Origin: Blautia sp. SC05B48
GTDB taxonomy: Bacteria > Bacillota > Clostridia > Lachnospirales > Lachnospiraceae
Reading direction: 5' to 3'
Assembly: GCF_005848555.1 (NCBI RefSeq)
Contig: NZ_CP040518.1
Location: forward strand, 1,487,001 to 1,551,000
Length of the DNA stretch: 64,000 nt
The notes beneath the pieces were generated by a model that made no database searches, was not told the DNA's origin, and saw only the letters and a list, made by a program, of their open reading frames with translations. The position numbers and the translations under genes are program-made. This document shows, piece by piece, positions 37,332-46,788 of the stretch; the first letter of the stretch is position 1; each line of letters starts with the position of its first letter.

Positions 37332-38207
37332 GTGCACAGTTATTTAAAGACCGTTGGTTTTTCACAGATTACCAGAAGAAGTGAAATAAAAGAGATCATC
37401 CGTGATGTGATCGCAAGCTACGATGAAAAGGTTTGCGTGGAAAATCATCCGGAAGGCGTATTTGTACAGTTTTCCAAGAATTATGGCTGTGACTGTGGAA
37501 TCAGCGTTTGTGGTCAGTACGATGAGAACGGTGAGTTTCACGTGGAATATTATTTCCCATTTTTCAGGGGAACAGGAATCACATCCAGGGAAAAAGTGAC
37601 TGTTGAACGTCATACAGATAAGGAATCCTATGCAGGAGCATGTGATGATCTGCGTATAGGAGTGACTATGATCTTTTATCTGCAGAATCTGGCAGAATAT
37701 ATGCAGGAGAAATACAAAGGCCTGAAAGATCCGGGGGACCGTCCTGTGACGGTTTCCGGTCTGGCTTCTGAGGGAAAGATCCTGTTTCCGCTACAGAAGG
37801 ATAAGGAAGCCGTAAAGGTGGAGAGAGAGCTTTCCAAAAACAGGACTAATCTGATCGCAGCAGCGCGTAATGGTGATGAGGAAGCTATGGAGAGTCTTAC
37901 AATGGAGGATATGGATACTTACTCCATGATTTCTCAGAGAATTGTTACAGATGATGTTCTCACGATCGTGGACTCTTATTTCATGCCTTATGGAATCGAA
38001 TGTGATCAGTATAATGTTCTTGGTGAGATTCTGGACATCATGAAATTTAAGAATATCCTGACAGGTGAAGAAATCTGCCAGATGACTATTGAGAGCAATG
38101 ATATACAGTTTGATATCTGCATCAACAGCAAGGATCTTCTCGGTGAACCGGCAGTTGGACGCCGCTTCAAAGGAACAATCTGGTTGCAGGGTCAGCTGCA
38201 CTATTAA
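37332..38207 (+). CDS. DUF3881 family protein
   Basis: A 291-residue soluble protein with the DUF3881 sequence (MHSYLKTVGFSQITRRSEI, then CGISVCGQYDENGEFHVEYYFPFFRG). The start is GTG with AGGGAGG upstream. The family is largely limited to Lachnospiraceae and related Clostridia, which supports the assignment of the organism. The function is unknown. Confidence 0.9.
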   Translation: MHSYLKTVGFSQITRRSEIKEIIRDVIASYDEKVCVENHPEGVFVQFSKNYGCDCGISVCGQYDENGEFHVEYYFPFFRGTGITSREKVTVERHTDKESYAGACDDLRIGVTMIFYLQNLAEYMQEKYKGLKDPGDRPVTVSGLASEGKILFPLQKDKEAVKVERELSKNRTNLIAAARNGDEEAMESLTMEDMDTYSMISQRIVTDDVLTIVDSYFMPYGIECDQYNVLGEILDIMKFKNILTGEEICQMTIESNDIQFDICINSKDLLGEPAVGRRFKGTIWLQGQLHY

Positions 38208-38309
38208 GTTTTCGAATTTTGAATTAATTCTTGTAATTTCAAAATAAATATAGTAAAATAATGGTTGTGAAACTTTTGGAAGTGTTCAAAATGTTTCACA
38301 ACCATATAT

Positions 38310-38383
38310 GTCCATATAGCTCAGCTGGATAGAGCACTCGCCTCCTAAGCGAGGGGTCGGAGGTTCAAATCCTCTTATGGACG
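38310..38383 (+). tRNA. tRNA-Arg (anticodon CCU)
   Basis: A complete cloverleaf: acceptor stem GTCCATA pairs with TATGGAC, D-arm GCTC..GAGC, anticodon stem CTCGC/GCGAG with loop CTCCTAA (anticodon CCT at 38344-38346), T-arm with GGTTCAAATCC. No CCA is encoded. It marks the start of the accessory zone; tRNA genes are common insertion points for mobile elements. Confidence 0.97.
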
Positions 38384-38389
38384 GGCTTT

Positions 38390-38440
38390 AAAGCGTTCGA
38401 AAATGTTAGCTGGATTAGCTGACAACGAACGCTTTTCTTA
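38390..38440 (+). terminator. Terminator of the tRNA-Arg
   Basis: AAAGCGTTCG...CGAACGCTTTT stem with T-rich tail. The loop contains two TTAGCTG iterons (38406 and 38415). Confidence 0.8.
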
Positions 38441-38710
38441 TTTTCTAATCACGTTCGTGACATGAAATTCCATTCAAAATGATCCATTTCCAGCTAACCC
38501 AATCCGATTTTTGTTAGCTGACAGCTAATCAAAATCACCGGTTTGCAAACATGGTTTTTAGGAAGTCCAGCTAACATTTGGGTTCCGCTCTGTTGTCACC
38601 CCTTATTTGGGGATGTAAATTAGAGAAAAGGCGGGAAAAGAAACAATCTCTCCGAAACCTGCAAACATAAATTAGCTGAAACAGTATTCAATTCTATTAG
38701 CTACAGCTAA
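38406..38710. repeat. Iteron-like TTAGCTG / CAGCTAA cluster
   Basis: Eight perfect 7-mers in 305 bp: TTAGCTG at 38406, 38415, 38514 and 38672, and CAGCTAA at 38491, 38522, 38568 and 38704. Some form palindromes (TTAGCTGACAGCTAA at 38514-38528). It lies just before a parB relic and after the tRNA. It is a likely centromere or replication-control site of an integrated element. Confidence 0.7.
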
Positions 38711-38805
38711 TGGTCAAACAGCAATGTCTGTTTGGAACTTTACCTACAACAAAAGTTCCAGGCAGGCATTTTCTATTTCCTGAGTCCTGGAGGAAAGGAG
38801 TCGAG

Positions 38806-38915
38806 ATGGTTGAGGCAAACAGACAATCAGGAGAAAACGAAGAAAGAATCATAGAAATTGAGATTGAACGTCTCCGCCCTTTTAAGGAACATCCCTTTCA
38901 AGTAAAAGATGATAG
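38806..38915 (+). pseudogene. Truncated ParB-like gene (N-terminus only)
   Basis: Begins with MVEANRQSGENEERIIEIEIERLRPFKEHPFQV after GGAAAGGAG. This is the N-terminal end of a mobile-element ParB, whose conserved start motif (IELIRPFKEHPF-like) is visible. The frame then runs out into the opposite-strand gene (38918), so it is truncated. It is not the chromosomal parB. Confidence 0.75.
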
Positions 38916-38917
38916 TT

Positions 38918-39253
38918 CTATTCTTTTATATCTTTTCTCAATACTTCTTTTGGTGGTTCAATCTCTTTTGCCAGTGTATGTTCTGTCAATTCCGACAGAA
39001 TTTTTAATTTCTTATTTATAAGTGGTCTCATGCAGTTTGGAACGTGTTCCTGATGTGCCCGATGTATTGCCACGCACTCTTTACAATTTCCATGATATCT
39101 GCAAGCTTTCAGACATGGACAATGGTCTTTATCAACATATTCCTTCCTGAATTCCGATGCAAATTCTTCCTGGAGTTTTAATCCCTCTGACCGGTTTCCT
39201 TTGTGAAATTCTTTCATTGCAGCTATTTCTTTTTCGTTTCCCTCGATTTTCAT
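38918..39253 (-). CDS. Small cysteine-rich protein
   Basis: A 111-residue protein. After a charged N-terminal half (KEIAAMKEFHKGNRSEGLKL) comes a Cys/His cluster CPCLKACRYHGNCKECVAIHRAHQEHVPNC, which should bind metal. I chose the ATG at 39253 because GAGGAGAG lies upstream; a 25-codon in-frame extension lacks a site. The function is unknown. It lies between the parB relic and an IS5 remnant, oriented against them. Confidence 0.6.
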   Translation of the reverse strand: MKIEGNEKEIAAMKEFHKGNRSEGLKLQEEFASEFRKEYVDKDHCPCLKACRYHGNCKECVAIHRAHQEHVPNCMRPLINKKLKILSELTEHTLAKEIEPPKEVLRKDIKE

Positions 39254-39361
39254 TTTATTCTCTCCTCGTATAATATCTTTTAGATACATAAATACATGTA
39301 TCTTAGTTACCAAATAAATATTGTTCAATAGGCTTAGTAAAGCCCATGATATAATTGTCCT

Positions 39362-39640
39362 AGAGCGTGTTTGAAAAACATTTTGAGTTGTTCATTTTAA
39401 CCAAATTAATATTGAGACGATGCATACAAAACCCAGAAAATTGGAAGTAAGTTTATCATAACGTGTCGCTATGTTGTGGTCAAGCTATTCGGCGAAACAC
39501 TTTTAATTTGAGAAAGTAGTTTTCTACTAAATCTCTCTCTTTATAAAGCCACCAATCACAATGACGGTCAAACTTTGCTCCTTTTCTGGAAGAAATCGTT
39601 GGTTCTCCACCATGAGAGTAGATATAAATATCATTACGTT
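39362..39640 (-). pseudogene. IS5-type transposase C-terminal remnant with one terminal repeat
   Basis: Terminal repeat AGAGCGTGTTTGAAAAA at 39362 (preceded by CT). On the minus strand the protein fragment reads GAKFDRHCDWWLYKERDLVENYFLKLKVFRRIA, then, across a 13-bp insertion and shift, ATRYDKLTSNFLGFVCIVSILIWLK, ending at 39392. This is the usual C-terminus of IS5-family DDE transposases. The rest of the element is gone. Confidence 0.85.
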
Positions 39641-40083
39641 GCCCTTCACTAATCATAAAATATACTGGATAGGATATGAGGAACCGGATGATCTTCGAAT
39701 CACACTGGCAACGATCATGATGGATGTCATCAACGAAGAAGAAATCAATCTGGAAGATGGTATCTTACATCATCAGGAAAATGTAGATCTGCTTCCGGCA
39801 AATATTGAGCTTTCCGTACTGGAAGTGACGATGGGAAATGTTATGAGCAGAGAAATGATCATGAAAGAATATATCGATGCGATAGGATCCCGATACGATT
39901 ATATCCTGATCGACTGTATGCCGAGCCTTGGTATGATGACAATCAATGCACTGGTTTCTTCTGATTCTGTTTTGATACCAGTACAGGCCGCATATCTGCC
40001 TGTTAAAGGACTTCAACAGCTGATCAAGACCATTCTTACAGTAAAGAAAAGACTGAACCGAAAACTGGCGATTGAGGGCATTC
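39641..40083 (+). pseudogene. ParA relic of a mobile element
   Basis: Internal and C-terminal part of a ParA: EEPDDLRITLATIMMDVINEE, YDYILIDCMPSLGMMTINALV, VLIPVQAAYLPVKGLQQLIKT, ending at RKLAIEGI. The N-terminal Walker A part is missing, replaced by IS5 sequence. The parB relic at 38806 may come from the same partition cassette. Confidence 0.85.
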
Positions 40084-40106
40084 TTGAATTTAAGGAGGAT
40101 ATGAAA

Positions 40107-40509
40107 ATGAGCGAAAACAATGATTTTATTCAGTTACCACCACTAAAAAAAAGATACACCATCCGCTGTGGTAGCATTCATTTGGGAGTACATGAAAATA
40201 CCGGAGAACTCAAGAGAAAAAGTTAAGGATATGATCAAAGAAGTACATGAAAATGGCATGAAATTAGATTATAAAGAGCCAAAACTGTATGATGTTGTTT
40301 CAAAAGAAGAAATCGCTGAATTTGAAGAGGTCATGCGTAAAACCATAGCTGACATTGTATCAGAAGCCAGTGGTGTTGCCTGTTGGGTATATGTGCAGAA
40401 ATATGTGAAGCATAAGACCTTGGATGAGATGCTGCAAGAATGGTCAGGAGCAGGCCAGTTTATTCTTGCTATGGATACTTGGTTTGAAAGACTGATGGCG
40501 GATCAATAG
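40107..40509 (+). pseudogene. Small helical protein, frameshifted in a poly-A run
   Basis: Starts MSENNDFIQLPPLKK after AAGGAGG. In the A8 run at about 40144-40151 the frame shifts. The other frame continues DTPSAVVAFIWEYMKIPENSREKVKD to ..FERLMADQ, ending at 40509. With seven A the frames join into a normal reading frame of about 134 residues. This could be a broken gene, a slippage-regulated gene or a sequence error. A near-identical second copy of the 3' part lies at 42744-43082. The family is unknown to me; it is rich in helix with a WVYVQKYVKHKTLDEML core. Confidence 0.6.
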
Positions 40510-40537
40510 AAGCTGTGATAGAATGAAGAAAACGATT

Positions 40538-40554
40538 TGATGTGCAAATCGGAA
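40538..40554. promoter_or_regulatory. Inverted repeat before the GNAT gene
   Basis: GATTTG-atgtg-CAAATC lies upstream of the acetyltransferase gene and downstream of an extended -10 TGATAGAAT at about 40517. It may act as an operator. Confidence 0.35.
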
Positions 40555-40587
40555 CTTTTTGAGGAGTTTTGAGGAGATAGATATAAA

Positions 40588-41103
40588 ATGACCTTCCAAT
40601 TAGTTTGTATAGAACCAAAAGAATTAACGCAATACAAGTCGGATATGCAGGAAGCATTTCAGAAAGGTTTTGAAGATGTTTTCGGGAAAACAGATGCTGT
40701 TATTCTGCCTGAAAAGGACATTGACCAGTCGGTGAATGCGGAGGGTTCTGCTGTCTATAAAGCTGTTGTCGATGGAGAAATGGTGGGCGGTGCAGTTGTT
40801 ATTATCAATGAGAGTACACAGCATAACCATCTTGACCTGCTTTTTGTAAAGAACGGAGTTCAGAGCAATGGTATTGGTAAGAAGATATGGTTTGAATTGG
40901 AACGAATATATCCGAACACGAAAGTATGGGAAACCTGTACGCCGTACTTTGATAAGCGCAACATTCATTTTTATGTGAATGTCTGCGGCTTTCATATTAC
41001 AGAATTTTTTAATGAAAAACATCCTATGCCGGATACACCGGACGATTTTGTTGGTGATGGCAATGAGGGAATGTTTGCGTTTAAGAAGCAAATGCGTTTA
41101 TGA
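40588..41103 (+). CDS. GNAT family N-acetyltransferase
   Basis: A 171-residue GNAT. The acetyl-CoA site is VKNGVQSNGIGKKIWFELE (about 93-111), corresponding to the R/Q-x-x-G-x-G/A motif, and a C-terminal ...FYVNVCGFHITEFFNEKHPMPD completes the fold. GAGGAG precedes the ATG at a good distance. The substrate is unknown. It may be translated independently; a stop-proximal hairpin follows at 41103. Confidence 0.85.
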   Translation: MTFQLVCIEPKELTQYKSDMQEAFQKGFEDVFGKTDAVILPEKDIDQSVNAEGSAVYKAVVDGEMVGGAVVIINESTQHNHLDLLFVKNGVQSNGIGKKIWFELERIYPNTKVWETCTPYFDKRNIHFYVNVCGFHITEFFNEKHPMPDTPDDFVGDGNEGMFAFKKQMRL

Positions 41104-41309
41104 ACTTCCAGTTTGTTGAACTGAATCCGAAAAGCATTAGGGCGCACAGGAGATAGAATCCTTTGCGTAAAAGACTAACGAACATATTTAATGAAACATC
41201 GGAACCATCTTCTTTTTGTTGTTTACCTATAATAACGATTGGAGTAGTCGATTATAGACACTGCAATCAAAAAAATCTGAAAATATATTTATCAACATTA
41301 CATAAAAGT

Positions 41310-41396
41310 GTGTAGATGCACATAAAATGGGAATACATATTAAAATTCAGGTCATTCTGTGATAGAATCTCATTACTAAAAAGTGTGCAGATGCAC
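41310..41396. promoter_or_regulatory. Paired palindromes before the DUF4143 ATPase
   Basis: GTGTAGATGCAC (41310-41321) and GTGCAGATGCAC (41385-41396) are 75 bp apart; the second is a perfect 5-2-5 palindrome, GTGCAgaTGCAC. Between them sits an extended -10 TGATAGAAT (41360-41368). The layout suggests operators that flank the promoter. Confidence 0.6.
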
Positions 41397-41415
41397 GGAA
41401 ATGGGGAGTGTAACG

Positions 41416-42669
41416 ATGGAGATTAAAAGAGACGCTTACCTACAGCAGCTGATCGAGCGAAAAGATAATGGAATGATAAAGGTGATTACCGGCATTCGTA
41501 GATGTGGCAAATCCTTTTTGCTGTTTACCATCTTTAAGAGATACTTACTGGAGAACGGCGTTGATGTTGATCATATTATTGAGATTGCATTGGACGGTAT
41601 TGAAAATGAGGAACTAAGAGATCCTAAGGTGTGTTTCAAGTACATCAAAGATGCCATGAAAGACGATGGCAAATACTATCTGCTTCTTGATGAAGTGCAG
41701 TTTATGTCACAATTTGAGGAAGTGCTGAACAGCCTGCTCCGCATGAGCAATATTGATGTGTATGTCACCGGAAGTAATTCCAAGTTCCTGTCCAGCGACA
41801 TTGTGACCGAATTCCGTGGCAGAGGTGATGAGATTAGAATCTATCCTCTCTCCTTTGCAGAGTTTTATTCTGTCTATGACGGCGATTATGATGATGCCTG
41901 GGATGACTACATGATCTACGGAGGATTGCCGCAGATCGTAAGTTTCCAGAGCGAACGACAGAAAGCGGACTATCTGAAGAACATCTTTGCAAATGTCTAT
42001 CTGAAGGATGTTATTGAAAGAAATAAGATTCAGAACGTGGATGAGATTGGGATTCTGGTTGATGTGCTTGCATCTGCAATCGGCGCACCGACCAACCCTT
42101 CAAAGATTGCCAATACCTTTGCCAGTGAGCGCCAGATGACTTATGCTAATAAAACCATCTCCAAGCATATCGACCATTTGACAGATGCCTTTTTGATTTC
42201 CAAGGCAAGCCGATACGATATTAAGGGCAGAAAGTATATCGGTGCAAATCTGAAATACTACTTTACTGATCTGGGACTGAGAAATGCACGTCTGAATTTC
42301 AGACAGCAGGAGCCTACTCATATCATGGAGAACATTGTTTATAACGAGCTGTTGATCCGTGGCTACAATGTTGATGTGGGTGTCGTGGATATCTTCGATA
42401 AGGATAAAGAGGGCAAACGTGTTCGCAAGCAGTTGGAGGTTGACTTTGTGGTGAATCAAGGAAACCAGAGATACTATATCCAGGTTGCATATGACACGAC
42501 TTCGGAAGAAAAACAGACGCAGGAGTTCAATTCTCTGCGTAATATCCCGGACTCTTTCAAGAAGATCGTCATTGTAAATGGCAGCAAAAAGCCTTGGAGA
42601 AATGATGAAGGTTTTGTCATCATGGGAATGAAGTATTTCTTGCTGAATGCGAATAGTCTGGAATTTTAA
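41416..42669 (+). CDS. DUF4143-family ATP-binding protein
   Basis: A 417-residue AAA-type ATPase with a C-terminal nuclease-like or DUF4143 domain. Walker A GIRRCGKS (26-33), Walker B YYLLLDEVQF (about 87-96), the sensor-like TGSNSKFLSSDI and the conserved YGGLPQIV are intact. The C-terminal part has QLEVDFVV, the typical DUF4143 D-x-V/I motif. The ATG at 41416 follows GGGGAG. These proteins are abundant in gut Firmicutes and Archaea and their biological role is not settled. A truncated paralog is at 63364. Confidence 0.88.
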   Translation: MEIKRDAYLQQLIERKDNGMIKVITGIRRCGKSFLLFTIFKRYLLENGVDVDHIIEIALDGIENEELRDPKVCFKYIKDAMKDDGKYYLLLDEVQFMSQFEEVLNSLLRMSNIDVYVTGSNSKFLSSDIVTEFRGRGDEIRIYPLSFAEFYSVYDGDYDDAWDDYMIYGGLPQIVSFQSERQKADYLKNIFANVYLKDVIERNKIQNVDEIGILVDVLASAIGAPTNPSKIANTFASERQMTYANKTISKHIDHLTDAFLISKASRYDIKGRKYIGANLKYYFTDLGLRNARLNFRQQEPTHIMENIVYNELLIRGYNVDVGVVDIFDKDKEGKRVRKQLEVDFVVNQGNQRYYIQVAYDTTSEEKQTQEFNSLRNIPDSFKKIVIVNGSKKPWRNDEGFVIMGMKYFLLNANSLEF

Positions 42670-42743
42670 GTCGATTTGAGTTGTTGCTGTGGTGTTGTTC
42701 TATTTCAAAAAAGAGTGAAATGATATAAATAAGGCCAGCCGAT

Positions 42744-43082
42744 GTGGTAGCATTTATGTGGGAGTACATGAAAGTACCGGAGGATTCAAGAGAAAAAGTT
42801 AAGAATCTGCTTAAAGATGCAAATGAAAATGGAGTAAAAATAAGTCATCAGGCACCAACACTGTATGATGTTGTTCCGAAAGAAGAAATTGCTGAATTTG
42901 AAGAGCTTATGCGCAAAACCATAGCTGACATTGTATCAGAAGCCAGTAGCGTTGCCTGTTGGGTGTATGTGCAGAAATATGTGAAGCACAAAACCCTAAA
43001 CGAAATGCTGCAAGAATTGCCAGACGTAAGTCAATTCATCCTAGCTATGGATACCTGGTTTGAAAAACTGATGGAGAAATAA
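42744..43082 (+). CDS. Second copy of the small helical protein (5' truncated)
   Basis: A near-identical copy of the 3' part of 40107-40509 (VAFMWEYMKVPEDSREKVKN ... FEKLMEK). The match begins abruptly at about 42733, and the MSENNDF N-terminus is missing. The only possible starts are GTG 42744 or ATG 42756 without a good ribosome site, so it may be untranslated. Confidence 0.45.
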   Translation: MVAFMWEYMKVPEDSREKVKNLLKDANENGVKISHQAPTLYDVVPKEEIAEFEELMRKTIADIVSEASSVACWVYVQKYVKHKTLNEMLQELPDVSQFILAMDTWFEKLMEK

Positions 43083-43199
43083 TCTGGGAAAATAGTTTAA
43101 AGTTTACATGTTATGATCATGTATGAAGTTGGAACAAAATAAAAGAATTGTGCTCTACTATTGTTCAAGAAAAAAACTCATTGACATATTTCAATCTAT

Positions 43200-43538
43200 T
43201 TAGGAGGATAACAGGATGATATTAAAGTTATTGAAATAAAAGATTATATAAAAAATCCAAAATCGAATGGTTATCGAAGCTATCATATGATTGTTGAAAT
43301 ACCAGTATTTTTTGCTAAGGGTAAAACACCTATGCGTGTAGAATTACAGATTCGAACCAATGGTATGGATTTCTGGGCAACATTGGAACATCAACTTCGC
43401 TATAAAAAAGGAATTGAAGAAATGCCTGGCTATGATGAGATAAGTGAAGAATTACTTCATTCTGCAAGAGCTATCATTGAAGCAGATAATGAAATGCAGA
43501 GAATAAAAGACAAAATTGGTATGTTACACGAAATTTAG
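43200..43538 (+). pseudogene. Truncated RelA/SpoT-type alarmone synthetase (RelQ-like)
   Basis: The reading frame begins mid-gene (DIKVIEIKDYIKNPKSNGYRSYHMIVE). It contains the conserved VELQIRTNGMDFWATLEHQLRYKK and ends at MLHEI. This is the C-terminal half of a small (p)ppGpp synthetase; the N-terminal catalytic motifs and start are missing. Confidence 0.85.
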
Positions 43539-43573
43539 GGAGAAAACTGAGCAAGTAGGAAGGTGGAATATAT

Positions 43574-45133
43574 ATGAAACAAGATACTTTAGAGGGCAAA
43601 GCAAAAACAAAAAATGGGGTAAAACGGCTGTGTTTTTCCATAATCTGCATTCTGCTGGAAGTGATTTTTATTATTACTATCGTAACACGCTTGAATGAAT
43701 ATGCAGAAATCATAAATTTATTTACAAGGATTTTGAGTGGGATCTTGGTTTTGGGATTGTACGCATCAAATAAGACATCCTCTATGAAAATGCCTTGGGT
43801 CATTTTAATTCTAATTTTCCCAATTATGGGTGTAGGCCTGTATTTGTTGATTGGTTTGAATGGTGGCACACATAAAATGCGTGAGCGATATGCAGAAATT
43901 GATAGCAAATTGTTACCAATGCTTCCGGACAGTCAGGAGTGTTTGAGCAGAATAAAAGAAACAATTCCGAAAGCAGGAAATATAGCAAGTTACATACAAA
44001 GAAATTCGCAGTATCCAATCTATCAGAATACGGATATTGTGTATTTTGATGAAGCAGTGAAAGGATTAGAGGCACAGCTTAAGGATTTGGAGAAAGCACA
44101 GAAGTTTATCTTTATGGAATATCATGCGATAGAAGACGCTGAAGCATGGCATAAGATTCAAGATGTTCTGGAAGAGCGAGTAAAAGCAGGTGTGAAAGTT
44201 AGAGTATTCTACGATGATATGGGTTCTATAGGCTTTATTAACACAGATTTTGTGAAAAAGATGGAGGCAATAGGAATTCATTGCCGTGTATTCAATCCGT
44301 TTATGCCAGGTTTAAATCTGTTTTTGAACAATCGTGATCATAGAAAAATAACAGTTATTGATGGAAAAGTCGGATTTACAGGTGGATATAATCTAGCAAA
44401 CGAATATTTTAATTACACACACCCGTATGGACAGTGGAAAGATACAGGTATTCGTTTAGAAGGAGATGCTGTTCAGTCGCTTACGGTGACATTTTTGGAA
44501 ATGTGGAATGCAGTAAGTGATAAGGATGCTAATGATTCTGATTTTAGTAAATACCTTTTCCACTATGATTATGCGGCACAGCAAACTGGGTTTGTTCAAC
44601 CTTATGCAGACAGCCCTATGGATAATGAGCAAGTAGGAGAAGAAGTTTATATCAGTATGATAAATAAAGCTGAAAAATATTGTTGGTTTATGACTCCATA
44701 TCTAATCATAACAGATGAAATGACGCATGCGTTATGTCTGGCTGCTAAGCGAGGGGTAGACGTAAGAATTATCACACCTGGTATCCCTGATAAAAAATTC
44801 ATTTATAATATAACTCGTTCTTTTTATCATGGATTGGTTAAACATGGTGTTCGGGTTTATGAGTGGACTCCTGGTTTCTGTCATGCAAAAATGAGTGTGG
44901 CAGATGACTGTATGGCAACTTGTGGAACAATTAATCTGGATTATCGAAGTTTATATCACCATTTTGAAAACGGCTGTTTTATGGCAGATTGTCAGGCAGT
45001 TGTAGAAATAAAAAATGATCTGATAAGAACGATGGGAGAATGTCGTGATGTGACAGACCAATATCAAACCGGACGAAGTGCATATTTGCGACTGGGACAA
45101 TTATTTATGAGATTATTTGCTGGATTGCTATAA
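43574..45133 (+). CDS. Cardiolipin synthase
   Basis: Membrane phospholipid synthase that joins two phosphatidylglycerols. The 519-residue protein has two N-terminal membrane segments (about 20-40 and 52-95) and two HKD (PLD) motifs: H256-K258-D263 (HRKITVID) and H437-K439-D444 (HAKMSVAD), each with the GT/GG-x-N follow-up. The length and layout are those of Cls. The ATG follows AGGAAGG. A perfect long terminator follows. Confidence 0.92.
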   Translation: MKQDTLEGKAKTKNGVKRLCFSIICILLEVIFIITIVTRLNEYAEIINLFTRILSGILVLGLYASNKTSSMKMPWVILILIFPIMGVGLYLLIGLNGGTHKMRERYAEIDSKLLPMLPDSQECLSRIKETIPKAGNIASYIQRNSQYPIYQNTDIVYFDEAVKGLEAQLKDLEKAQKFIFMEYHAIEDAEAWHKIQDVLEERVKAGVKVRVFYDDMGSIGFINTDFVKKMEAIGIHCRVFNPFMPGLNLFLNNRDHRKITVIDGKVGFTGGYNLANEYFNYTHPYGQWKDTGIRLEGDAVQSLTVTFLEMWNAVSDKDANDSDFSKYLFHYDYAAQQTGFVQPYADSPMDNEQVGEEVYISMINKAEKYCWFMTPYLIITDEMTHALCLAAKRGVDVRIITPGIPDKKFIYNITRSFYHGLVKHGVRVYEWTPGFCHAKMSVADDCMATCGTINLDYRSLYHHFENGCFMADCQAVVEIKNDLIRTMGECRDVTDQYQTGRSAYLRLGQLFMRLFAGLL

Positions 45134-45143
45134 GAATCTGATG

Positions 45144-45203
45144 AAACGGCCTTTCAAAAAACAGTTGATTTAGAAGTTAACTGTTTTTGAAAGGCCGTTT
45201 TTG
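45144..45203 (+). terminator. Terminator after cardiolipin synthase
   Basis: AACGGCCTTTCAAAAAACAGTT...AACTGTTTTTGAAAGGCCGTT, a near-perfect 20-bp stem. Confidence 0.93.
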
Positions 45204-45330
45204 CTATATCTAACAGTCTGTTGTACAAAGAAGATTTTGCATTGATGAAAAAACAAACCTTGTTGAGGTTAAATTGAGATTGACTTTGTATTGTATAAGT
45301 ATGAAATAAAAAGGAATCAGGTGATGTACA

Positions 45331-46764
45331 ATGAAAAAGTATAAAATATGTAAAATCCTTCTTGTTATACTGGCAATTTTTTTATGTGTGGCTTTTTATG
45401 AATTGCTCGGAATCTGCGTTGCATATAAAAAGCAGCCGGAAGTGTCCAATACAACCAAAAAAGAAACAAAAAATGGGTCATGGAACGAATGCAGTGAAAA
45501 TACAGAACGGGCAGTAATCATAGAAAAGAATCCAGAAGCGCTTTTACAAAGAGTGCGTTTGATCAAGAATGCAAAAAAGGAAATTATTCTTTCTACTTTT
45601 GCATTTCAATCCGATGAAAGTGGAAAATTGATTTTAGGAGCACTGCATGATGCGGCAGACAGGGGTGTACATATTCGTCTGTTAGTAGATGGAATGGAGA
45701 GCTGGATTGATATGGAAGGAAATCCGTATTTCTATGGATTATCTTCCCATGAGAATGTTGAAATTAAACTATATAATAAGGCCAATCCGTTGAAACCGTG
45801 GAAAATGATGGGTAGAATGCATGATAAATATTTGATTGCAGATGGAAAGAGATATATTCTTGGGGGAAGAAATACATACAATTATTTTCTGGGTGATTTT
45901 CCGGGACATAAGAACTATGACAGAGACGTGTTAGTGGTTTGCGATGAACCTGAGAAAGAAAATTCAGTTAACCAGTTGTTAGAGTATTTTGAAACGATAT
46001 GGGAACAAGAAGACAGTGGTTATTTTCATGACAATAAAAAACTGGCAAATAGAAAATCTGTAAAGAACGCAGTTTTAGAGCTGCAGAATGGCTATCAGAA
46101 ATATTTTGAAGAGAATAAGGAAAGAATCTGCGATACCGATTACACGGACGAAACGTTTGAGACAGAAAAGATTGCATTGGTATCAAATCCTATTCACACA
46201 GCTTCCAAGGAACCAGTAGTCTGGTATCAGCTGGGAGAATTGATGAAAAGTGCGAAGAATCGTGTAAAGATTCATACACCATATATTATCTGTAATGATA
46301 TGATGTACAATACATGGGAGGAGATTGCAGAGAATGTTCCAAATTTTTCAATCATGACAAATTCGGTGGCAAATAATGGCAATCCATTCGGGTCTGCTGA
46401 TTATGCAAAAAATAGAAATAAGATTTTAAATACAGGAATTGACATCTGGGAATATGAAGGCGGTTATTCTTACCATGGAAAAAGCATCCTGATCGATGAT
46501 GATTTATCTGTGATTGGTTCCTTTAACATGGATATGAGAAGTACGTATCTGGATACGGAACTGATGCTTGTAATACGTAGCAAAGAAATCAATAAACAGT
46601 TGGAAGAAGGAATGATGGAATATGAAAAAGTATCCCGACAGGCATTAGAAGATGGCACGTATCATGATCCGTATCATGTAAAACCGATTGAATTAACAAA
46701 AAAACGTCAGAGAAATGTGTTTTTGGTGCAGCATCTGCTTGGATGGGCAAGATATCTGTTTTAA
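45331..46764 (+). CDS. Phospholipase D family protein, membrane anchored
   Basis: A 477-residue protein with an N-terminal membrane anchor (about 8-28) and two HKD motifs: H164-K166-D171 (HDKYLIAD) and H382-K384-D389 (HGKSILID), so it is probably catalytic on the outer side of the membrane. It differs from the cardiolipin synthase upstream by having one anchor rather than two segments. It starts the operon PLD-response regulator-kinase-FUSC. Confidence 0.88.
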   Translation: MKKYKICKILLVILAIFLCVAFYELLGICVAYKKQPEVSNTTKKETKNGSWNECSENTERAVIIEKNPEALLQRVRLIKNAKKEIILSTFAFQSDESGKLILGALHDAADRGVHIRLLVDGMESWIDMEGNPYFYGLSSHENVEIKLYNKANPLKPWKMMGRMHDKYLIADGKRYILGGRNTYNYFLGDFPGHKNYDRDVLVVCDEPEKENSVNQLLEYFETIWEQEDSGYFHDNKKLANRKSVKNAVLELQNGYQKYFEENKERICDTDYTDETFETEKIALVSNPIHTASKEPVVWYQLGELMKSAKNRVKIHTPYIICNDMMYNTWEEIAENVPNFSIMTNSVANNGNPFGSADYAKNRNKILNTGIDIWEYEGGYSYHGKSILIDDDLSVIGSFNMDMRSTYLDTELMLVIRSKEINKQLEEGMMEYEKVSRQALEDGTYHDPYHVKPIELTKKRQRNVFLVQHLLGWARYLF

Positions 46765-46788
46765 TAGATAACAGGGAGGAAGGAAAAC

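Noticed and set aside
37530..37550. A parS-like word GAGTTTCACGTGGAAT in the DUF3881 gene
   Set aside because: It differs from the 16-bp consensus at several positions; not counted as a site.
38310..38383. The tRNA-Arg 3' end as a duplicated attachment site
   Set aside because: I found no second copy of the tRNA 3' end in the window, so an att duplication is not shown.
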